From an uncultured Lachnospiraceae bacterium (GTDB lineage Bacteria > Bacillota_A > Clostridia > Lachnospirales > Lachnospiraceae): 5,107 nucleotides of DNA. The first letter of the stretch is position 1, and every line of letters begins with the position of its first letter. Positions 1 to 4,203 of this stretch are shown here, one piece after another. The DNA lies in NCBI GenBank assembly GCA_910587495.1, contig CAJUMT010000222.1, forward strand, positions 1-5,107. Direction: 5' to 3'. Below the pieces are notes generated by a model that was not told the DNA's origin, made no database searches, and saw only the letters and a list, made by a program, of their open reading frames with translations. The position numbers were made by a program, and so were the translations under genes.

Positions 1-74
1 CTGTATTAAGTCAAGAAAATTTCCCAAAACAAAAATAAAAACAGGAAAACTGAATAATGAAAGGATGGATTTTG
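1..74. other. A-rich leader upstream of the first gene
   Basis: The stretch is very A-rich on the plus strand, especially about 16-50, and holds no credible ORF. I see no convincing -35/-10 pair. The only clear signal is an AAAGGATGG ribosome binding site at 60-68, six bases before the ATG at 75. The promoter of this gene cluster is probably to the left of the window or hidden in this A-rich segment. Confidence 0.4.
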
Positions 75-287
75 ATGGAATTTAAACGCGCAAACATGCC
101 GATACGGATCGCGGCCAGAGCGTTGGGGATGGATCCGCAGACAGTCCGGGTCATGATCCAGATGGGCGTTGTACCATGGGGGCGGGCGTATAAGAGACCG
201 GAAAGCACACAATACAGTTACCTGATCTCACCAAAATCTTTTTACGAAGAGACAGGTTTTTTGTGGAATGATGAAAGCAAGGATTGA
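75..287 (+). CDS. Small winged-HTH DNA-binding protein (phage/ICE regulator or excisionase-like)
   Basis: This 70-aa protein has a predicted helix-turn-helix at residues about 8-28 (MPIRIAARALGMDPQTVRVM). A wing-like region follows (WGRAYKRPESTQYSY), then a closing helix with the motif YLISPKSFYEETG. From memory, this architecture recurs in small DNA-binding proteins of Firmicute prophages and conjugative elements. The likely role is DNA binding, as a local regulator or as a recombination directionality factor, since no xis gene sits beside int. The ATG at 75 is preferred over the one at 57 because AAAGGATGG (60-68) is well spaced from it; starting at 57 would place that site inside the coding sequence. 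Its TGA overlaps the ribosome binding site of the next gene. DNA binding is fairly secure; the exact role is inferred. Confidence 0.75.
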   Translation: MEFKRANMPIRIAARALGMDPQTVRVMIQMGVVPWGRAYKRPESTQYSYLISPKSFYEETGFLWNDESKD

Positions 288-303
288 AAGGAGCAATAAC
301 AGT

Positions 304-561
304 ATGAGCATATCAGATTATCAGGTAATAGAACAGGTTGAAACACCGGAAGGAGTTTTTCCGCTAGTAGATATCCCCATGATGTCGGACGAACGCTGGC
401 AGCAGTTGGCGGCAGAGGGAGCCGTAAAACATTTCCGTGAATGGTACGGACGAGAGCCGGAGACGGTTCAGGAAGCATTAGACGCGCAGCGGGCACTTAT
501 TGAAAGGCTTGATCGGGAGCCGGAAGCGGAAGGGGAGGACAGGGAAGATGCAGGTAATTAA
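304..561 (+). CDS. Small acidic protein of unknown function
   Basis: I do not recognise this 85-aa protein. It is rich in Glu and Asp and predicted mostly helical after residue 28, with a segment RWQQLAAEGAVKHFREWYG followed by a helix (ETVQEALDAQRALIERLD) and a charged tail (REPEAEGEDRED). There is no signal peptide or membrane segment. An in-frame ATG at 268 exists, but 304 is preferred: AAAGGAG at 287-293 sits ten bases upstream, and starting at 268 would overlap the previous gene. The 3' end overlaps the next gene by 14 bp, suggesting translational coupling. This segment is GC-rich (about 63% over 481-540). Position in the cluster suggests an accessory protein of the element. Confidence 0.7.
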   Translation: MSISDYQVIEQVETPEGVFPLVDIPMMSDERWQQLAAEGAVKHFREWYGREPETVQEALDAQRALIERLDREPEAEGEDREDAGN

Positions 562-1099
562 GACAGGATCATTAAAACACTGCCCATTCTGTGGCAGTAA
601 GGCGGAACTCAGGAAAAGCCCGCATCCTTTGAATGAGACATACAATCGTTATCAGGTAATATGCCCGGAATGTCAGGCGGCAGGGAAAGTCTTTCTGGAC
701 GGCTCGACAATACAGATCGGGGACAAGCCAGCGGGATTTACCACGGAGGAAGAGACCGCGGGGAAAGCAGCCGAAGCATGGAACCGTCGGACAGGACTGG
801 ACAAAAACAGTATCAGTGATGATGTAATGGAAATTCGCATACAGATGGAACGGGTGACCGCTATGACGGACGAGTTACAACAAGGCTATTTTGGAAAACC
901 CAACCCGGAAGCCTGCATACTTCAAGTGCTGTATGAGCGTGGACAGATTCTTTCCAATATTGCTTTTGACTATGCGTATAAAGCAAAACAGCTTATTGAA
1001 GAGCTGGACAAGAAACTCAAAACGGAGGGCGAACAGGAACAAAGCCGGGATAAGTTATCGCGTCCTGTATGGCAACAAACGAAAAGAAAGGATTTTTAG
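548..1099 (+). CDS. Lar-like zinc-ribbon protein with helical C-terminal extension
   Basis: The N-terminal half (residues about 8-85) is a treble-clef/zinc-ribbon of the Lar restriction-alleviation type. It has CPFCG at 12-16, a second pair in CPEC (C39, C42), and the family's closing motif AAEAWNRR at 74-81. In the Rac prophage, Lar modulates a type I restriction-modification system; many Lar-like proteins of Firmicute elements are assigned only by this fold, so antirestriction is an inference. The protein has 183 aa, whereas Lar-like proteins are usually under 100 aa. The extra part (about 90-160) is predicted to be helical and charged, and resembles the 96-aa protein at 2198-2488. The start at 548 has GGGGAGG at 532-538. 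An in-frame upstream ATG at 500 would overlap the previous gene more and lacks as good a site. Confidence 0.75.
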   Translation: MQVIKTGSLKHCPFCGSKAELRKSPHPLNETYNRYQVICPECQAAGKVFLDGSTIQIGDKPAGFTTEEETAGKAAEAWNRRTGLDKNSISDDVMEIRIQMERVTAMTDELQQGYFGKPNPEACILQVLYERGQILSNIAFDYAYKAKQLIEELDKKLKTEGEQEQSRDKLSRPVWQQTKRKDF

Positions 1100-1100
1100 T

Positions 1101-1628
1101 ATGACTGGCTATGTAAAAATAAGCAGAAAGCTCACGCAATGGTCTTGGTATAAGGATTTAAACACCTGCAAGCTGTTCCTGCATATGATACTTAAAGCCA
1201 ACTGGAAAGACGGAGAATATCAGGGTGTGGAAACGCCACGCGGGACGTTTGCATCGTCCTACACGGAACTGGCACAGGAAACGGGGCTTTCTATAAAGAA
1301 TGTCAGGACTGCTCTGAAACATTTAGAAAATACCGGAGAAGTGGCAGTCAACCGGCAGGCAAAATTCAGCGTATTTACAGTGAAAAATTACGATGTGTAC
1401 CAGACAGGCGGCAGGCAAGTGGCAGAGAACCGGCAGGCAACCGGCAACAATAATAGAAGAAGGGAAGAAGTAAAGAATAAAAGAAATATATACGCGTGCG
1501 CATGCGCGTGTGCGCGTAAGGGACAAAGCACCGGGTTCACCAATTTCCAGGAGAGGGAGTATAACTTTGACGTACTCGAAGACCTGATCTTACAGACCCA
1601 AGAAGAAAGGAGCAGTTATGAGAACTGA
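1101..1628 (+). CDS. Phage/ICE replication initiator-like protein (winged-helix N-terminus)
   Basis: This 175-aa protein has an N-terminal winged helix-turn-helix (residues about 5-100) in the style of phage replisome organisers. It opens with GYVKISRKLTQWSWYKD and a helix (TCKLFLHMILKANW). The motif PRGTFASSYTELAQETGLS leads into the recognition helix KNVRTALKHLENTGEV, and a wing follows (FSVFTVKNYDVYQ). Residues 101-140 form a low-complexity linker encoded by 11-bp DNA repeats and a stretch of alternating Ala-Cys. The C-terminus carries FTNFQEREYNFDVLEDLIL, a short motif I recall at the ends of mobile-element replication proteins. There is no full DnaD domain. The start at 1101 uses AAAGGA at 1087-1092 and lies one base after the previous stop. 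The 3' end overlaps the next gene by 11 bp. The likely role is binding an origin inside this gene and recruiting host replication proteins. Confidence 0.72.
   Translation: MTGYVKISRKLTQWSWYKDLNTCKLFLHMILKANWKDGEYQGVETPRGTFASSYTELAQETGLSIKNVRTALKHLENTGEVAVNRQAKFSVFTVKNYDVYQTGGRQVAENRQATGNNNRRREEVKNKRNIYACACACARKGQSTGFTNFQEREYNFDVLEDLILQTQEERSSYEN
1334..1366 (+). repeat. First block of 11-bp iteron-like repeats inside the replication gene
   Basis: Three consecutive 11-mers are visible: CGGAGAAGTGG (1334-1344), CAGTCAACCGG (1345-1355) and CAGGCAAAATT (1356-1366, only the first half matching). They match the units of the second block at 1401-1450. The 22-bp stretches 1341-1362 and 1419-1440 differ at only two positions. 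The period of 11 is one helical turn and is not a multiple of three, which favours constraint on DNA over a protein repeat. Confidence 0.6.
1401..1450 (+). repeat. Second block of 11-bp iteron-like tandem repeats inside the replication gene
   Basis: Four complete tandem 11-mers are readable: CAGACAGGCGG (1401-1411), CAGGCAAGTGG (1412-1422), CAGAGAACCGG (1423-1433) and CAGGCAACCGG (1434-1444). A partial copy, CAACAA, follows at 1445-1450. The rough consensus is CAGGCAACCGG. The repeats pass through all three reading frames, giving the linker residues around QTGGRQVAENRQATGNN. A tandem array with one site per helical turn is typical of initiator-binding iterons. Confidence 0.7.
1486..1518. other. 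Alternating purine-pyrimidine tract, potential Z-DNA or hairpin
   Basis: Every base from 1486 to 1518 alternates purine and pyrimidine. The central part is CG/TG-rich and contains the perfect palindrome GCGCATGCGC (1498-1507). TACGCG at 1491-1496 is complementary to CGCGTA at 1513-1518, so with G-U pairs the RNA could fold into an 11-bp hairpin with a six-base loop. It encodes the Ala-Cys repeat ACACACA in the linker of the replication protein. Confidence 0.6.
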
Positions 1629-1917
1629 TGGACAGATTACAGAGCAAAACGAGACGCTTGCCACGGAAACAATCACCATGCTAAGCAACCAGTGCATGCG
1701 CTTGGAGAGGGTTATCCGGTATGTGCTGATCTTTGCAGGCTTCGCAGTCCTCTGCCTTGCAATTACGAATTATCGTTACTCGCTGGCCAACGAAAGAAAT
1801 AACCAGCGCTGGATTGAGTATCTTTCCCAGTACGATTTTGTGACGCAGGACGGCGAAGGATACAACTATTACAACTCGGATGTGGGTGGCGACGTACATA
1901 ACGGGGCGGAGAAATAG
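1618..1917 (+). CDS. Small single-pass membrane protein, function unknown
   Basis: This 99-aa protein has one clear hydrophobic segment at residues about 34-51 (RYVLIFAGFAVLCLAIT), flanked by Arg and Lys-poor but Arg-containing sequence. The N-terminal 30 residues are polar and predicted helical. The C-terminal part (about 55-99) is polar, with Tyr/Asn-rich DGEGYNYYNSD. There is no cleavable signal peptide, so it is probably an anchored protein. The start overlaps the replication gene by 11 bp, with AAAGGAG at 1606-1612 five bases upstream, so translation is probably coupled. I do not recognise the family; similar one-TM orphans are common next to replication genes in Firmicute elements. Confidence 0.7.
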   Translation: MRTDGQITEQNETLATETITMLSNQCMRLERVIRYVLIFAGFAVLCLAITNYRYSLANERNNQRWIEYLSQYDFVTQDGEGYNYYNSDVGGDVHNGAEK

Positions 1918-1924
1918 CCCTGTA

Positions 1925-1939
1925 AGGCTCTGAGAGCCT
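1925..1939 (+). other. Short perfect stem-loop between genes
   Basis: AGGCTC (1925-1930) and GAGCCT (1934-1939) form a perfect 6-bp stem around a TGA loop, just after the stop of the membrane-protein gene. It is followed by CAAAAACAG and not by a T-run, so it does not look like an intrinsic terminator. It may protect or process the mRNA, or have no function. Confidence 0.35.
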
Positions 1940-1975
1940 CAAAAACAGATTTTAACAGAAAGAGTGTAGAAGATT

Positions 1976-2146
1976 ATGGGTTCAAACAAAAAACGCTTTA
2001 AAAAGCCGCACAAGAGATTACAGGGCGTGGCGGATATAGAACGCAGGGAAGAGATCATCAGCATGGTGATGCAGATTGAGACCACGGATTACATAGACAA
2101 AATTTACCACTATGTCCTGGCGAAATACAGGAGGGACGGAAAATAG
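1976..2146 (+). CDS. Small basic protein of unknown function (56 aa)
   Basis: This 56-aa reading frame starts at ATG 1976 and ends with TAG at 2144-2146. It begins MGSNKKRFKKPHKR, a strongly basic tail. A predicted helical segment follows with the pattern REEIISMVMQIETTDYIDKIYHYVLAKYRR. I recall the second part as the recurring form of small Clostridia phage/ICE proteins in which an I-x-M-V helix is followed by a K-I-Y-x-x-V helix. That supports a real gene, but its function is unknown. The ribosome binding site is weak (AGAAG just upstream). It sits 58 bp after the membrane-protein gene and 51 bp before the next gene, with the same coding style. Confidence 0.6.
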   Translation: MGSNKKRFKKPHKRLQGVADIERREEIISMVMQIETTDYIDKIYHYVLAKYRRDGK

Positions 2147-2197
2147 AGGCGCTTATAAGCCCGATAAAGCCAATTTAAGAAAGGATGGATAGGAATT

Positions 2198-2488
2198 ATG
2201 GATTCAAATAAAAAGTCCGTTACAAAGGCAGAGGAACGCTTACAGGCGGTAATTCAAGAGCTTGATATTGTGGCGGAAGATTTTTTGGAGAAAGGCAAGT
2301 TTGTCCTGATGGAGCTGATGGAAACCTCTGCAATCCATGTGGATGATATGCCGGATGACAGGACGCATAATTTGAACCGGGCGAACAGGCTTGCGGATAT
2401 CGCCTATGACTATCTTTCACAGGCGCAAAGCGCACTTATAGACCTTGTATTGAGGGAAAGAAGAGAAGGGGGACAAGTAAATGGATAA
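2198..2488 (+). CDS. Helical protein of unknown function (96 aa)
   Basis: The 96-aa product is predicted almost entirely helical and soluble. Helices cover about 9-45 and 58-90, separated by an Asp-rich loop (HVDDMPDDRTHN). The second helix (RANRLADIAYDYLSQAQSALIDL) resembles the C-terminal helix of the Lar-like protein at 548-1099 (IAFDYAYKAKQLIEEL). The two may share a helical interaction module. The start at 2198 is preceded by AAGGATGGATAGGA. The 3' end overlaps the next gene by 8 bp. The family is not recognised and no catalytic motif is visible. Confidence 0.65.
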   Translation: MDSNKKSVTKAEERLQAVIQELDIVAEDFLEKGKFVLMELMETSAIHVDDMPDDRTHNLNRANRLADIAYDYLSQAQSALIDLVLRERREGGQVNG

Positions 2489-2663
2489 CAGTACAAATAC
2501 ATTCGGAATCGGAAAAAAAGAATTAGCAATGAAGCTTTATGGCATGTTAATTGACGAAGATGCCGCCAACCTTGAGGAATACGGCGTTGAACGATTTCTG
2601 GAATGCTTCAATGAAGTTTTTATGGATTATTCTCTGTTCCTCAAAAGCAGTGTGATCGAATAG
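2481..2663 (+). CDS. Small acidic protein of unknown function (60 aa)
   Basis: This 60-aa frame overlaps the preceding gene by 8 bp and has AAGGGGG at 2466-2472, eight bases upstream, so coupled translation is plausible. The sequence is acidic and helical (KKELAMKLYGMLIDEDAANLEEYG, then VERFLECFNEVFMDYSLFL). There is no membrane segment and no recognised motif. It is the last gene before the integrase, where Tn916 carries xis, but it lacks an obvious helix-turn-helix and basic wing, so I do not call it an excisionase. Confidence 0.55.
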   Translation: MDNSTNTFGIGKKELAMKLYGMLIDEDAANLEEYGVERFLECFNEVFMDYSLFLKSSVIE

Positions 2664-2675
2664 CCAGGGACAAAA

Positions 2676-2726
2676 GCCGGGGGCGTGGCTGTCATGTAAA
2701 TAGTGGTTCGATTCCACTTCCCGGTG
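2676..2726 (+). ncRNA. tRNA-like acceptor/T-arm structure upstream of int (putative)
   Basis: GCCGGGG (2676-2682) pairs with TCCCGGT (2719-2725) as a 7-bp stem with terminal G-U pairs. Immediately 5' of the second strand lies a perfect T-arm: AGTGG (2702-2706), loop TTCGATT (2707-2713), CCACT (2714-2718). The loop and stem contain the invariant tRNA positions G53, U54, U55, C56, R57, A58 and C61. Only 19 nt (2683-2701) join the strands, too short for both the D arm and the anticodon arm, and no CCA is encoded. It is therefore not a normal tRNA. It could be a functional tRNA mimic in the int leader, a decayed tRNA, or a recombination site. The structure is readable; the role is unknown. Confidence 0.45.
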
Positions 2727-2755
2727 TTCGCATAAGTGTGTATGAAAACTAAAAT
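2727..2755 (+). promoter_or_regulatory. Possible weak promoter for the integrase gene
   Basis: TTCGCA (2727-2732) and TAAAAT (2750-2755) are separated by 17 bp. The first matches the sigma-A -35 consensus at four of six bases and the second the -10 at five of six. Transcription would start near 2762, just before the int ribosome binding site AGGAGG (2766-2771). The match is modest and could be chance in AT-rich DNA. Confidence 0.25.
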
Positions 2756-2778
2756 AAGCCAGAATAGGAGGTTATTGT

Positions 2779-3999
2779 ATGGCAAAGAAAACCCGAACCG
2801 ACAATAAAGGCGTATCTTTAAGAGTGGGGGAACAACAACGGTCAGAAGATGGCAGGTATTTATACAGATATACAGATTTATCAGGTAAAAGAAGAACTGT
2901 ATATGCATCGTCGATCGTAGAACTTAGGAAGAAAGAAGAACAAATAAAACGTGATATGTATGATGGCATTGACACCAGTAAGGGTGATATGTCACTGAAT
3001 AAACTTTTTGATATATACATGGATATTAAAACAGATATACGAGAAAGTACAAGGTCCCTTTATCTATCAACATGGAATACCGCCATAAAAAAATCAAATA
3101 TTGGGAAGATGAAGATATCAAAAATTAAACAGATGGATATTCAGAGGTTTTATTCTGGACTTGTGAAAAATGGTATTTCCATAAATACAATTAAGCTTTA
3201 TCATAATCTGATCTGTCCTGCATTGGAGCTTGCGGTTAATTCTGATATTATCCGTAAGAATCCGGCTAAAGATGCGATGAAAGGAATAAATGGAGCAAAA
3301 AAAGAACGCATTGCCATGACTATATCCGAACAAGATAAGTTGCTGGATTTTATAAAAAATAGCGACAGATATTGCAGGCATTATCCAATGATCGTTTTTG
3401 ATTTGTCCACTGCCCTTAGGGTGGGAGAATTAACGGGTTTGCGGTGGTCGGATGTGGATCTGAAAGAAAATGTTGTGCATGTTCGCAGGCAGCTTATATA
3501 TAAAAATTTTGGCAATGGGTATAAATTTCATATACAAGACCTTAAGACACAGGCCGGACGGTGGGACATTCCATTAACAGACACTGCAAGGAAGAGCCTG
3601 GTAAAGCAAAAAGAGCTTAACCTTTTATTAGGCATAAAGCAAGAGAAGGGGATTAACGGGATTACGGATTTTATTTTTCTCAGTTCGTTGGGAAACCCTT
3701 ATTCACCTAATGCCATCAATGGGATTTTGGATAATATTACGAAAGCATATAATAATATGGAAGAAACACGATCCAGGAATGAACATAGGGAGGCGGAGAC
3801 ATTACCCCATATATCAGCGCACATATTGAGACATACGGCATGTACCAGGCTGGCAGAATCAGGACTGGAACCTAAAGTATTGCAATATATCATGGGACAC
3901 ACAAGCATATCGGTTACAATGGATGTATACACGCATCTTGATTTTACTCAAATCCAAAAGAGTTTGGAAGAGGTACAAGATAGTATCCAGATTGGATGA
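2779..3999 (+). CDS. int: Tn916-family tyrosine recombinase (integrase)
   Basis: This 406-aa protein is full length compared with Tn916 Int (about 405 aa). The N-terminal region (about 1-65), with DGRYLYRYTDLSGKRRTVYA, matches the arm-site DNA-binding domain of the Tn916 type. A SAM-like core-binding domain follows at about 70-165. The catalytic domain (about 175-395) has all expected residues: R214 in ALRVGELTGLRW, K256 in DLKTQAGR, H348 and R351 in HILRHT, H374 in MGHTSIS, and the nucleophile Y384 in MDVYTHLD. It would integrate and excise the element by strand exchange at the attachment sites. AGGAGG (2766-2771) lies seven bases before the start. The gene is clearly AT-richer than the genes to its left (about 28-43% GC in sampled lines). 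No xis gene adjoins it. Confidence 0.95.
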   Translation: MAKKTRTDNKGVSLRVGEQQRSEDGRYLYRYTDLSGKRRTVYASSIVELRKKEEQIKRDMYDGIDTSKGDMSLNKLFDIYMDIKTDIRESTRSLYLSTWNTAIKKSNIGKMKISKIKQMDIQRFYSGLVKNGISINTIKLYHNLICPALELAVNSDIIRKNPAKDAMKGINGAKKERIAMTISEQDKLLDFIKNSDRYCRHYPMIVFDLSTALRVGELTGLRWSDVDLKENVVHVRRQLIYKNFGNGYKFHIQDLKTQAGRWDIPLTDTARKSLVKQKELNLLLGIKQEKGINGITDFIFLSSLGNPYSPNAINGILDNITKAYNNMEETRSRNEHREAETLPHISAHILRHTACTRLAESGLEPKVLQYIMGHTSISVTMDVYTHLDFTQIQKSLEEVQDSIQIG

Positions 4000-4058
4000 T
4001 GTGAAGATAAAAGGTACAGGAAAGGTACAGAATTGAGGTTTTTGTATATATGGAACAG
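3971..4058 (+). repeat. Direct AGGTACA repeats, putative integrase arm-type sites
   Basis: AGGTACA occurs at 3971-3977 (inside the 3' end of int), 4012-4018 and 4023-4029. The last two belong to the 10-bp repeat AAAGGTACAG at 4010-4019 and 4021-4030, spaced 11 bp, one helical turn. A degenerate copy, TGGAACAG, lies at 4051-4058. Tn916-family integrases bind short direct repeats near the element ends through their N-terminal domain, so position and spacing fit arm-type sites. Binding is inferred. Confidence 0.5.
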
Positions 4059-4061
4059 TGG

Positions 4062-4077
4062 AAAATAAGCTTATTTT
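4062..4077. repeat. 16-bp perfect AT-rich palindrome near the element end
   Basis: AAAATAAGCTTATTTT is a perfect palindrome, lying just beyond the putative arm sites and followed by AAGGGTTTTT. It has a single GC pair at the centre and no loop, so it is not a convincing terminator. It may be part of the integrase core region, another protein-binding site, or chance in AT-rich DNA. The rest of 4000-4117 has no credible coding sequence and no clear intrinsic terminator for int. Confidence 0.4.
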
Positions 4078-4117
4078 AAGGGTTTTTCAGGCCTATGAAC
4101 GAAAACGTAACAACAAA

Positions 4118-4146
4118 TTGATTGACTGTTATCCAGTATATATAAT
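4118..4146 (+). promoter_or_regulatory. Sigma-A-type promoter for tgt
   Basis: TTGATT (4118-4123) and a perfect TATAAT (4141-4146) are separated by exactly 17 bp. Transcription would start near 4153 and give a leader of about 50 nt. Short dyads overlap the promoter: ACTG/CAGT at 4125-4137 and AGTATA/TATACT at 4135-4151. They could be an operator. The leader contains a further ACTGT/ACAGT pair (4156-4160 and 4176-4180). Confidence 0.65.
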
Positions 4147-4203
4147 ATACTTCAAACTGTAAAGTTTTTTAAAAGACAGTATTCGCCTGGAGGGAGCAAT
4201 TTC

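Larger units (their letters stand above)
1334..1518. other. Candidate intragenic origin of replication
   Basis: Three elements follow each other within the coding sequence of the replication initiator-like gene. First come two blocks of 11-bp iterons (1334-1366, 1401-1450). Next is a 44-nt stretch without any C on the plus strand, rich in A and G (1449-1492), suitable as an unwinding element. Last is a 33-nt perfectly alternating purine-pyrimidine tract (1486-1518). In phage lambda the origin likewise lies inside the initiator gene O as iterons plus an AT-rich region. Function is inferred from layout only; no DnaA box was identified. Confidence 0.5.
1..4117. mobile_element. Integrase-proximal end of an integrated mobile element (right boundary approximate)
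   Basis: A run of small phage/ICE-style genes (75-2663) is followed by a Tn916-type tyrosine integrase (2779-3999) and then by the housekeeping gene tgt with its own promoter (4118 onward). This is the expected layout at one end of an integrated element, with int as the outermost gene. The left end is outside the window. The right end is inferred to lie between the putative arm sites after int (last one near 4058) and the tgt promoter at 4118; the exact crossover cannot be fixed without the other end or an empty site. No conjugation, relaxase, capsid or terminase gene is visible, so ICE, IME and prophage all remain possible. Confidence 0.8.

Noticed and set aside
57..74. Earlier in-frame ATG at 57 for the first gene
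   Set aside because: The good ribosome binding site AAAGGATGG (60-68) lies after this ATG and serves the ATG at 75; the extra residues are not typical of the family.
891..1100. Upstream extension of the replication gene frame from 891
   Set aside because: It overlaps the Lar-like gene almost fully in another frame. The recognisable protein starts at 1101 with its own ribosome binding site.
1334..1450. CRISPR array
   Set aside because: The repeats are 11 bp, mostly contiguous, lack unique spacers of constant length, and lie within a coding gene.
1925..1939. Intrinsic terminator after the membrane-protein gene
   Set aside because: The stem-loop is perfect but short and is followed by CAAAAACAG with no T-run on either strand.
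2151..2160. Palindrome GCTTATAAGC between small genes
   Set aside because: A single 10-bp palindrome without a second copy or supporting context could easily be chance.
2653..2726. A complete tRNA gene ending near 2726
   Set aside because: Only the acceptor-type stem and T-arm can be formed. There is no anticodon arm or D arm, and sequence 72 nt upstream does not pair with the 3' strand.
4153..4203. preQ1 riboswitch in the tgt leader
   Set aside because: The leader is only about 50 nt and lacks the stem plus C-containing loop and A-rich pseudoknot tail expected for preQ1-I. The dyads seen do not fit the fold.
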